Positions 48,603 through 61,800 of a stretch of 64,000 bases of DNA are shown piece by piece. Numbering within the stretch: the first letter of the stretch is position 1; every line of letters begins with the position of its first letter. The notes below the pieces were generated by a model, which saw only the letters and a program-made list of their open reading frames with translations, ran no database searches and was not told the DNA's origin. The stretch is from NCBI GenBank assembly GCA_964035545.1, contig OZ037769.1, positions 13,672,133 through 13,736,132 of the forward strand. The letters are read 5' to 3'. A program made the position numbers and the translations under genes. Origin of the DNA: Bugula neritina. Its lineage: Eukaryota; Bryozoa; Gymnolaemata; Cheilostomatida; Bugulidae.

Positions 48603-49755
48603 TGATTAGTACAAGTATGTCATGTACTTAGCTAGTCACTAATAATCGTTACACCAATTATTTTTGGTTTCACATTATTTTTAAAAGATAGAAGGTGATT
48701 GGTTGAATCACAGCATTCAATGTTCTCTCTCAAATTGACAATCTGCTTCTCACATCAACTGATAACTTTTTAGTAACATAAAGTTCAACTCCTAATTTTC
48801 TAAACCTGAATTGTAGTCATGCTTTGCTTTATTTTAATTTATTTGATAATCATAATATTCGTATGTCCAGTAGATTTTCAATTTATATTTGTATTAAATA
48901 CTGTAGATCATCGGCTGTCTAAAATATGTTCTTTTTGTCAAATTGTCATTTAATGCTGATAGCAAGAGTTATAATATTCTTTATTTATGTTATTATTTAT
49001 TACAATTCTTATTATTTATTACTATTGTTTAATGATATTTATATTTAATACTAATATCTATTGCTATTATTGTTTATTACCGTTATTTATTAATATTTAT
49101 ATCTATTACCTTTTCTATTATATTTATTGTTTTTAAACTCAAAGCATCAGTTTTTTTATTTTCAAAACAATATTTTCTTCTTTTAAATTGCACGCTTTTC
49201 AAGACTTGTGATCAAGCAATTGCATCATTCATGGTTAAATACAGATAAATCTTTTTTTTTTCAAAATATTCAATAATACTTGTGCAAAACTCATTATGGT
49301 TTATATGTTTTATTTGAAGTTGTCTACTGCTGTTGCACTGTTGACCCATTTTTGTATTTACCATCTCACATACTAGCAATAGCCTTTGAATTTGGGAATA
49401 AAATCTCTACCCATGTTTACTCAGTTTCTGGGGGAGCAATGTTATTTAAATATTGGTTATAGAGTTGTCTTTCCTAGTTTTGAGCTTGATATAATAGCAG
49501 ATGATATAATAAAACTTGATATAACTTGAATTTTATGAGCGGGCTTAGCTACACATCTATTTGTATAATAAATGTTTTTGCACTCAGGATAACAATTTCG
49601 ATAATATATTCTACTTCTTAGCTTTTTGTTTTATTAATGTAAATAGTAAAACTGACAGTTGTGCAACTTTCATAAACACCTCTCTGTGTTCAGAGTTAAG
49701 TTCCTGCTCTTTAGAGCCCTATAGTATATATTCTAGGTGAAATTATCAACTAATG

Positions 49756-49756
<1 letters not shown>

Positions 49757-49787
<31 letters not shown>
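49757..49787. repeat. TA dinucleotide microsatellite
   Basis: About 15 TA units roughly 110 bp before the first ATG of the three-CUB gene. Confidence 0.9.
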
Positions 49788-49789
<2 letters not shown>

Positions 49790-49899
49790 TGATATATTAT
49801 GCGATTCTACCTGGTATTGTAATATTACAAGGCTATCTATTGATCAATTTATGATAATTATTTGTCAATAGGACTAATATATTATGTTTAGTAACAGAG

Positions 49900-52800
49900 A
49901 TGCAGTTGCATACAGCACCTCGTGCAGCTAACACGTCCACATATTCATCCAACATGGTGCTACTGACAAGGGAGAGTTTGATTGTTTTGCTGCTGCTGGT
50001 GGTTCCTGCCCTGACAAAGTTTCACATCTATTCTGACTTTAGTAAGTCTTCACCTGTATTCAGTAATATCTACCTGTATTCAGTAATATCTACCTGTATT
50101 CAGTAATATCTACCTGTATTTAGTAATATCTACCTGTATTTACAGCAATATTCGCCTGTATTTAGTAATATTCACACAGGGTTAAATTCATTTTTTGTAT
50201 TCTATAAAGATTAATAAGTTTATTTGATAAAACCTAGGCATTTACTTATTACCAATTCAAACTTGTTTTTTGTATGTGTTGCATATATCATTCTGCCTAA
50301 TTATTTGTGCAATAGTGTAATGTGGAGGTAGTTTTATTTTATTATTGCTTCAAAAAACAGCAAATTATTGAAAAATTGGTTATAACAGCAAAACAAATTA
50401 AAATATGTAGTATATTTTTATTGCGCAATAATTTATTAAAAATGACTTTATAAAATATTGTGAGTTTCTTTGAAACTATATTTGAGAAATTATATAGATG
50501 TAAATCCCAAATTGAGGGTGATTGCTACGATTGCAGCAATGTCAACTTCGCCAAAAATAGGCCATGAACAACTGATTAATAGGTAATTATTCATAAACTT
50601 TTTCACATTTCTTAAAATACAAATGCATATATACAGTATGTTTTTGAAATCTCTGCAATAGTTGCCTAAAATTTTCCAATTATTGAATATTATTGAAATA
50701 ATATATTTGATTGATATTGTTTTTATAATTAATCTAATTAAGTTACATTATAGTTTCTGATTCCATATGAGAATTGGCTAAGAAGTTAGTATGTGTCAAG
50801 CACTTTCATATATCATCATCATGTTAAAAATATGCATGTATTTTCTTCTCATGCAATTGAAGTTTCACCACAACCTTTCTAGTTATATATAGTCATCGTT
50901 CTGGGCTAATTTCATGTAAATATATTGGATATAATATATATATAATAAACAATGAAGCAGCCATGATGTAGTGGGTAGATCGCTTGCCTAGTTAACACAA
51001 GATCAGTGCATAGTTTGAGTGCAAACATTGGCGGTGATGTTAGGAAGAGCATTCAGTTATATTTGTTCATGTGCCACATTAGAAAAAAGTCCTTAGCCGC
51101 TTAAACAACCCTTTCCATCAGGGAGAGCAACTATAAATTCACATAAATTATAGATAATAATTAGGTTGATATTTTATATCTTTATGCTGAAGTTGCACAA
51201 ACCTTTTATAAAGTGTTTCGTGCAATTATTTTTGTAAAATACATTTGGGACAAGAATGGCATATTACATACAATAGGTTATAGTATTTAGTACTGTATGT
51301 TAGATAAGTTATATGTTTATTACTCAACAGATCGTGGGCACATGGTCGCATTATTGTTGCTATATATATTAATAATTTGTAGATTTAGAGTTAGAAACTA
51401 TACTGTAACTTCGCGCCATTTCGTTAAATTATGGTTTAGGGTGCACTGCTTGAGAGAACGCAAAAATAAATTTGTAGGTCTGTTCCTTAAAGGGCATTTG
51501 AAGTTTTTATGTTAACAATGTAACTAATAAAAAGATATTTATTATGTCATTCTAAAAACTGCAAATTAAATAATAATAATATAATATAGTATGTAAAATA
51601 CACATTATATATATTGCATATATATGTAATTAAAAATTGTCAAATCAAAAATCTCCTCCCTCCCATGAGAAAAGATTCATAATTTTAAAATTAAGTTTTA
51701 TGTATAACGTTGCTTTATTTGCTTAAATTTTAAGTTTTATTAAATTTTAGTTTGAGTAATAGGCATGACTTAAAACTTCAAAAGTATTTAATGCATAAAA
51801 ATTTTGTGGTAATTTTGTTGATTCATTGCCATAAAATCTCGCCAGAAAACGTTGAACTTTCACTTATGGTAAACTGCCATTAAACAAAGCATTTATTGAA
51901 CTGTAATTTCTTCTCATGATGCTTTCTTTATGTATCTTCCAATATATCAAATAATTACTAATTAATTTAAAATTTACAGCAAGTTTACAGTTTGAGCTCC
52001 ATGCTAATATACTCAAAGATTAAACAGCTTATAGGAGAATGTTCGCTCCATTAGCTAAAAATTTGTCATGCAAATCTTCAACATGCAACTTGATATTTAT
52101 ATTCTCATCATTCATCAGCCTAATTACTGATGTCGTAATTTAAAATAATTAATTTCCTATTCTCAGAGAAAATTATTGTAGTGAAAAACTGAAAAATACA
52201 AACTTGTAATGCAATTGCAAAATATAATATCTATGAATTTTTTGTTGATTTTTATAAACCTTTTATTGACTAACGAAACTAATTGTGTTAGTGGAATATA
52301 CAAATATTTCAAGGCTTTTAACAAATAAACAAATGTTTTTTCAATGTTGACTTAAGCTATTAATCTGTATGCATTATTAAATTTTGAAAACATATTCTAC
52401 AAATTTAATTTTTATGAGGCTTTTAGCAATTTTCTGTTCATATGTCATTGCATTTTTATTTTGATGTTTCGAACCTCTCAAAATGCTGAAAAGTCTGAAA
52501 GTACTGTAGGGTGTAAGGGGATTAAAACATATTCTAATATTTATTATTTAAATATTTGGTTTACAAGATAAATTTAGAAGCTAAATAACAAAATAAAATA
52601 AAACTGGAAATTTTGGTTTAATTAACAATAATATATCAATAATAGCAAAGAAATGAGCAAAGATACACATGTTATATGGAGTCTTTTGTTATATGCCATC
52701 ATGATATTTCAGTGTTTCAAGCAATTGCTGCATGCTTGTATTATAATATTTGTTCGGAAGTATAATGGTAATCCATACTGCATGAGAAAGCTTTACTTAG

Positions 52801-55800
52801 CATCTCCAAGCACTAATCAAGTAATTAAAACATTTATTATTAATCGAGTATATTTTATAAGCACACTACAGTTGTTTAGATTATTGAGATTTTTATTTTA
52901 ATTGAAACTTGTCTGAAATTAATATGCTTTGAAATTATGCATCTAATTTTGCATCCAGATAAAGTTTCATTAGCCTTTCTTCATATATGGTGTCCAATTA
53001 TGCCTAAAATCCTTGCAAAGCTTAATCTATAATGCACTCAGTTTATAGCTAAATGATGCAAAGTTCAATATAATATATGCATGGTGAAGCATTCACCAGT
53101 GTTAACATAACCTTAAAATTTTAGATTAAAATTATAAAGAATGCGGATAGTTTGAGGGATTAGGAGTTGTGACATCCTACTTATGATGGACATTTGAAAT
53201 CTTCCAAGAATTGTGGCTACCATCTAAGTTCTTAGTAGCAATTACCCTAGCTGATATCAATGGCCAATGTGGGCTTGTGCCTATAAATTATTTTATAAGC
53301 AGCTTTGAGTTGGGGGTGACTGAGTGCAGTAACTCAAGATTCTTGGGTTTGGAGTTGGGGGCTTAAGCCCAAACTCAAGGATCCCAAACTATAGCACTCA
53401 GTCACCCTTAACTCAGAGCTGCTTATAGAATGATTTAATTTGTGTTTACAATAATGTTGCAATTTGCTAATATTAGCTCAAAGGAGTAGCATAAAATCTG
53501 GAATTCTAAAGAAATATTCTTTGGTGACGAATAAGACTAGAAAATAACAACTGCATGCTGTACACACACATGATGACATGTATTTTATGATGTGCGTATA
53601 TTTTTACTTGCTGTAATAAATAAACAGAGAAACAGAGAAAAAACACATGAATATTTATTTATTTAGTTTTATTCAGTAAACAAACTTTTTGTGAAATGAT
53701 CTGAAATGATAAACAACATATAAGAGCATTGATGTCAGAGCTTCCTATACTGATTATTAAAGGGTCATTTGTGATTATTCATAACTCTATCGAACTAATA
53801 TAAAGGAGAAAGCAAATTACTGTATGAAGTCAATTAGGATACCCAGTAGTACAGTAATTATTCAATTAACATCAATTTACTCATTAAAAACTTACTTTCA
53901 GTGAATGTATATAGTCAAGCAGCAGCTTCTGAAGCAAGAAATGCAGATCAGCTAAGGAGTGGATATAAAAGGGCGCGTGGGGCAAAGGGTTAATGCAACA
54001 TTGAATAACTAGTTTTAAATCTTAATTTAAAAACATTTCAAAAGTGAAAATATATACTATATAAAATTTAAATAAGTATTCTTATTTTTGTTGAGTAATA
54101 CAATATTATTATTAAATTAGTATAAGACTTGCCAGAGCTGTGGAAAAGATGGAGCCAAAAAGTTTTACCCCCAGCTGCATTAGCTGTATCTTCCACTATT
54201 TGGTCATATGTGCTTTTAGGTATTTGTTATGCCTAATTTGTCACAAATTTATAAATACATAAGAGTGTAAACATATCTAGAATATAGAATAGTTGCACTA
54301 CAGCAAATGTTCTAACACACTGCAGTATATCTACAGTATATACTACAGTACACTACAGCATATTACATACCGCAGTATAATACAACAAGCTACAGTAGCA
54401 GCACAATATTGCATGCTACAGGATTACTACATCTACTATACAGCAACACTAAATCACAAGTACTACCACCAGCTTTTCTACCAATATGTTGCAGTCATTA
54501 TATTTTCTGCTTTACATATACTTGTTGGACTTTATAATTTCCGGAGTTTGCTGTAAACCATTGCAGTATAATGACAGTAGGTTATTAAAATTTTATTATT
54601 TAATTTACAATTTACAAATATAAGAAATGTCTATTCTTATTTCTGTTTTCTGTTTATCACATCACTAAAAAGGTATTTTACAATATAAAAAAGTAAATAA
54701 GTCAAACAGCTAATCTTATTCAAGCTTTGTATAATTTAGCAGATGAAAATCAAATTTCTGTTCACAACTGCACCTATCCTAATTCAGTTATTTGATAAAA
54801 AATACTAATTAAATTGAAAACAGTTTAGTTTGAGAGAAATTGGGTTTCACTGATTTATGAAAATTTTTTTTGCTAGCTTTGTAATAATATTTTATGTTAT
54901 TTTAATTTAGTACTCACATCATAGACCAAAAAATCGCATTTTGAGAAGTTTCATTATGTTTTGTATATGTTATATAATTATTAAAACAGCTATGCATCTT
55001 TTTAAGGGTTGCACTAATTTATTTTGAAATTATGCAAAGTTTACTATATATTTCATCCCATTAACTGAGTTACTGCTGGTATGTCTAACATTATTTATAT
55101 AGTTGGTATTTAATTCGAGTCATTGCAGTTTCTCAGGTTTATGTTTTATAATTTTTATCCAATCATGTTCCTTGATTACACTGCAGCTTAAAGATTTAAA
55201 AAACAAGTTAATATTAAAATAATAAAAGAAAAGCGTTTAACTGAAAGCCAACTCACTAAAATTGCATTTAAAACCTGAAATCGAATAGATACATTGATTA
55301 TTGAATATAATTTAATTAACAATATTATCATTTATTAAAATAAAATATTTGCTATATTTTAAAATAATCCTACTGCTGTTTTACTTTGTGTAAAATAATG
55401 CTTAGATTATATTTTATTGAACATAGAATTTTTTAGTTTACTGACTTTCCACATAATATTATTATGTAAGCATCAGTGTTGAAGCTGACGGTACGGGGTA
55501 CAGGGTGCATGGATGGCTTTTATATACATCAAATACATTTCCATACTTTGCATTAGCAAATAATTTTTTTCAAGGCATGCGTGCAGGAACAGTGTCAATT
55601 GAATGAAACTGCAATGATAGGGACATGCAGTTTTCCATTCAACGTAGTTCGTATATATGAGCATATCTCCAACGAATTCATTCAATCCATGAGGATGTAG
55701 CGAATGACACACAATTTTATAGAATATAATAGTATACTGAAACAGTAAGTTGTCATCAAAAGTCAAAAGGTTTCAAGGATGCAAATAATTTGATACTAAA

Positions 55801-58800
55801 TTGATAATAATTTGACATTTGACTGGTGCACCACCTGGTAACAGCTCCTGTCTAATAATTACTATCGTAATTATATGCTTGTACACGTGTCAACAAAGAG
55901 ACCTGTTTACAAGCACCTTATTGTGCCCCTTCACCCTGGGCCTCTTGAGACCCTTTCTAGCCACTTTACAATTGCTTGTTGGGAGTATCAGGTTGTTATC
56001 TAGCCTTTTGCAATATGTTTCATCCTTTATATTCAGTGAGTGACCTACAGCATGTACACAAGGGAAAGGGGTATAACCAGGTCACTGTTAACTAGTTGTG
56101 TAATTCTTCGTGCACTGAATGAAATGTGAAAAAACAGGACGCGATGTGTGAGTTTGTCTGTGCAGTTGGAATTGTAGATAAAACTAAGGATGAGAGGAAA
56201 ACCCCCTTTGTTTTCTTTATAAAAATAGCTGGCCAACACTTTGTTTATATACCAAACAACTTGGCTTTACAGCATTCAAATTTTAAAGCATAAAATACTC
56301 TCTATATTTTAAATTGCTTTTTCAAATGTTTTAAATAATATAACATCTTTTATTTCTAAACAGATTTGCATCACATGATAATTGTATATAGTCAATTGAG
56401 CAGGATAATTAGTTGTAAATATAATAAAAAAATATAATTTTTTAGCACATTCTATATTATGACACACCACTTATAAGCTAAATAAAGTACGTCGCTATAA
56501 ACCTTGTCATTTTTAGACACTGTGAACTGTAACACAAGTGTCACAGAAGCTGTCAGACACAGTGACAGGTCCATGCAGGTGGCACCACCAGTGTTCACTA
56601 ACGACATGTTTGGAGAACCATTCTACTGTGTGTATCAGTTTATTGCTCCAGAGGGATACTATGTCATGTCAGAGGTTAAGAGTGTGGTTACAGCCCACCA
56701 TTCCTTTAACTTCACCAAGCAAAGGTATATACAATATTTATTAAGTCAAAAACGCTTGTTTTCCGCTCTATGGGAATCGCTGACAAAAAGTGTTTGTAAG
56801 AGAACTAATACTGGTTTGAGGACTTTAGGTGTCATTCCAGTTAGACGCTAGGCTAAATTTCCCACATGGGCGTTTCCCAGTGAGACGCTATTTGTTTATT
56901 TTGGTACCATAATAATGTATATAGCTGTTGTATTAATTGCTAAATAGCTAATATGCTAATAGTTATAACATCTGGGATAAAACCGAATTTTACTGTGGTA
57001 CAGTAGCAATATGATTGGATTCTCTTCCTGACATCACCAATTGGCCTGAACTCAAAACCATGGGATTTTTATCATACCATACGCAACCTTCAATAAAAAG
57101 TCATTATAAAATTGTATGCACTATTTTATACACTAGTATGTAATTAAACTCGATTCTCCATAAAGCTGCTTTGTAATGTTAGACCTCACAAGCCTGATAA
57201 ATACTTCAGGTAGAGTATAGCAATTTCAGTTAGTTTTCAGTTGTCTCCCCTTTTCTTTGCTGTATATGCTGCATGTATAATATATACATTGTTATATTAA
57301 TTAATGGGACTGGATCCAAACAGCTGAGTTTATTTTGCATATGTAATAATTTACAGCAAATATGCATGCATGCTAATTTATTAGTACACTAACATTCATA
57401 AAACTAACTATATATATGATTTTGCATTTATTATAATGGCTATATGTTTGTCCAAGCATATAATATTACCACAATGATATTACATAAAGAATAAAATACA
57501 AATCTATTAAAATGTAGTCTTTTGAAAGTGGTGAAAGAGATACTAAATAATGGGAAACCCCATAATGTGATGTTGCTTAGACATTTTATTACATAATGTA
57601 TGGTTTAAAAGGAGTAGGCCTTACTAAAGACTAATTGGTTTTATGTAAGACCTACATTCATTTGCTTTAGTTGTGGAAAGAAGAATTATTTGAGAATATG
57701 GGATGGCATTCAACAGTCTCCATGGAAACCAACAGATCTTTGTGGTTTTTATCAAAAGGATACTATTAATGTAAGTATTTATATCTAAAAAAAATTAATT
57801 TATTATAATTGCAATGCTTTTTGGTTTTCTAAACAGAATCAAGGTCAATGATTATTCAATATTCAGGTAAAGAGAATTGTGTCTGGTAGAGAAATGAAGA
57901 TCGAATTTCGAGTGGAAAAGTTGACAGAGCATACAACTTATGACGTGAGAGTTAGCTTTCAGCCAATCGGTAAGCAGTAAATAATAGGTCAGCAGGATTC
58001 TTTTGTTCATATAGTACTGCTTATTTTGTTTGTTTTTTTCTTCATTTATGCATGTTTAAAAGCATCATAACCATAATCCTAAATGCTTTCACTATTAGTA
58101 TATATACTAACACTTCATATTAATTAATAACAAAATTTATCTCATTGTGACTTATATGTTACCAATATGATGCTTTGATACTAGTACCTCACTTATTTGT
58201 GTAGAACTTTCCCACGAAACTATCGAAACTCGCTTTGGTGGCTACAACGATGTTCTTGGCAAAGTTCCAGGCACACGTAAGTTTAGCTGTCGGTAATATA
58301 CATACTTTCACACTAAATGTAAATAAATAAGTTCACAAGTGAGTTGATGCTACTTATAAAGTTATATACCAATTAATTGTTTGAAATTTTCATTTTCTCA
58401 ATATAGTTTGTGATTGGAATATAGAAGTGAACAAGTGCGTTGGTTTCTGTGAAGTTACCTCCCCTGGATTTCCCGGCATTTATCCCCCTCACATTGCGTG
58501 TACATATAAACTGATGAATATGGAGGGAGAGAGAGTTGAGCTTTATTTGTCTGGAATGAATAGCAGGCTGGGTGGAAAGTTTGACATTAAGAGAAGGTAA
58601 CTCTTTGGTGTGATTGGTTAATGTTCATAATGCACACCTTAAAGGATTGCTCTATCTTGTCTAATAAATGGCCATTTAGGTCAAACACACATAATATTGT
58701 GTTTTTCTAAGCATGCATTGACAAAAAGCATTTGACCAAAGGTAGAAAAAGTTAGTTGAAGTTGAGGGTGTAGATTGGTAACAGCCAAAACGGCGATTTT

Positions 58801-61800
58801 GAAATGAGTTGGGAAATGTGACGTAACAGCGCCAGCATTCCTGCTGGTCACGTGACTATACAAATGAATAACTATAGAAATATGACTGTGAGACGTGATC
58901 TTTCAGCTCGTAATTTGTATATTTATAGAAGTGCAAATGTGAATTATCTCAATCTATAGTTTTTTGACATTTTAAATAACATGTATGTGATAACATTAGG
59001 CCATATTTTGCTTGTAAACATTAGAAAAAAGCATTGCAAAAACATGCATTCTTTAGGATGAATGCCTGCGATCGATCTAAACTAGGTCAGATTGTGCAAT
59101 ATTACGGGCACGCCAAAGCTGACCTATATAGCGCGCTGTAACTGCTTGAGCGTTATTGGTTGATGTTGTGCTCAGCAACTTTGAATACTAGCGTTATAGT
59201 TAGCACGTGCAGCATAGTTACTGGCGTTCACACGTCACGTATTAGGCTATTCTTTTTCATGGCTGAAAATTTTACCTCCCTCAAAATTGGAATTTTGAAA
59301 AGCTGTTTTCTAGGCACATATCCCTTTGCAAAGTCACAATTGTTTGCATACACATTAGATTATAGTTCATAATTATAATGTGATTGTAATAAACTAAGAT
59401 TGAGCAATCCTTTAAATGCAAATATAAGTATGTTAAAAATAGTTTATGTTAAACAAAAACTTTTGTGACTTGTAAACCAAGCAATTTTTATCTAGATTTT
59501 GCCTGAAACTATACTAGACAAATAAATGCTTGCTTGTCAGGCTAAAATTTCATTCTCTACAGTAATACTAATAATTCATTCGATTTAATTGAACAAAATT
59601 CTAAGCAATCAAAAATATAGTTTGTGTTATTTATTCCTATAAACAAAGTATAAATTGCAATTTTATGTGAATAATTTTAAACTACAAAATACACATTACC
59701 AAAATATATTACAGTAACGCTTAATGAACACTATTGATGCCTGAATAATTAGTAATAATGTAATGATTATGCTGTAACTATAAAATTTATAGTTACAGTT
59801 AATTTGCTTCAAAGTCAACGTGCAACATGTTCTATTCTACAGACTTCAATTAAACTCACTATGTTTACTTATAATAGTGATGAGTGTTCAGAAGACAAGG
59901 TGGTTGTGTTTGATGGGGAGACAATTCAAGATCCAATAATTGGCATATTTTGTGGTGAGTTGGCAGCCCCTGAGATAATCTCGACCGGATCAGCTCTGCT
60001 AATACAGTTGGTGTCCTTAGCGGGAACTGCACCATGGCACTACAGTGGTTTTGATGCCAGAGTTACCCACAGATATCCCAGTAAGTGTCTATGAGTCGCA
60101 TCCATAAGTCATATCTATGAGTCATATCTATGAGTCATATCCATGAGTCATATCTGTGATTCACATCCATGAGTCATATCTGTGATTCACACCCATTAGT
60201 CATATCTATGAGTCATATCTGTGATTCACACCCATGAGTCATATCCCTAAGTCATATCTGTGATTCACATTCATGAGTCACCTCAATGAGTTATCTTCAT
60301 GAGTCATATCCATCTAATAACCCAGTCATACTGTAGCAAGTTTGCCAATTGGTGTGTCCTTGCATAAAGCAACTTTGAAAATATGGACAGCACAATGAAG
60401 CAATGCAATATAATTTTAGTAAAACTTGATAGTTATAATTTGAATATGATGCATATGTTCACTGAATATTGCTTTATCTTAGTGAAGCATCAGCTTGCTT
60501 GTTTTATACGAGCTATAATATTAACCCAACTTATGCTAGAATTCCAAGTCTCCAGCTGTTCACAGCTATCACAAAGCTTTTCATTTGTACCAAAAGCCAT
60601 GATGGCATAACTCCAATCACAACAGACCCAAAATCTTCCAAGCTATGTACTGTCAGTTTACTGTACCAATGTTGATGTTTTATCATAAATAATCCTGCAG
60701 ATTTCTGACCTTTTTTCCACCTTGGTTCATGTCTACTTCTTCAGGCCAGTTTTTACACTAAATTTCGCAACATGTTTTCATGTCTGTGATATGTAATAAA
60801 TAAATCAATCAAAATAATGCTGCGGTTTTATCAGGTAAGTTTAGAACTGGGATGCCAGTTGGCGGAAAGCTCTGCACATGGGAGTTCAACTCTACAATAG
60901 ACAAGTTCGGGACAATACACACGCCCGACCACCAGACCACTGAAGGGATCGAGTGCGAATATAGATTCTTTGGAAAAAAGGATGAGGTGGTGGAGCTAGA
61001 AATCAGGATAAGCTATTTAGAGTAAGAGTTGCTAGAAACCTGTTAGATTGCATAGTCATAAGATCTTGGTTAGAGTTTAGGACCCAATACAATATTCTAA
61101 TGCAAATTCAGTTGTATGTTTAGACTTTGATTTATCATGTAAGTGTGGGTCGTGTAATTAAAAGGATTTTATAGGTAAGGATTTACTACTTGTCAAGCTT
61201 TTATTGACTTTAAAATGCCTCACTTTTTCAAAAGTATTCAAATAATTTAGTTTCCCACTAATTATTAATTTGTGTTAGTAAATGATCCACTAGATTTCAA
61301 AAGAAATTTTGACTGTGACTCTATGCATACATTTTTGAGTTTTCAACCCTAAATTTATTGCGGTGGTATGCCAAAAGTTACAAAGTATGATTAAACTTGA
61401 ATCCTATGTCTAACTTTCATCAAGTTCAATAAAAAGTTGAATAGAATGTATATAAGAGTTCTTGCTGTACGTATACTTAATATTTCATATGATTTTGCAG
61501 AGAAAATGAAGAGTTTTTGTTTATTTATGATGGAACGTTCCCAGAAAAGATATGGAGTGAGAATGCCGAAGAAATGAAAGAGGAGTTTGCATATTTCAAC
61601 ACAACAACCAGTACGCCTGTTATTCAATATTTGCTAAACAAACCACAGCTCTCCAACGCCCAACCCATATTTATACATTACAGATTCGTCAATTGTGAGT
61701 TGCTTTCTCTTGCAATAGTGTAGATTATATATATTATACATTGCGCTACAAATTATACTATATGTATTATACAAAGCCCTATTCTATACTATATACTATA

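Larger units (their letters stand above)
48490..49899. other. 3' untranslated and intergenic region
   Basis: No coding exon seen. Contains a T/A-rich ATTATTTATTA tract at 48970-49130 and a TA microsatellite at 49757-49787. Confidence 0.5.

Noticed and set aside
55473-55766. 97-codon minus-strand open frame
   Set aside because: Longest orphan frame in the big intron, but no splice context, no signal and nothing recognisable.
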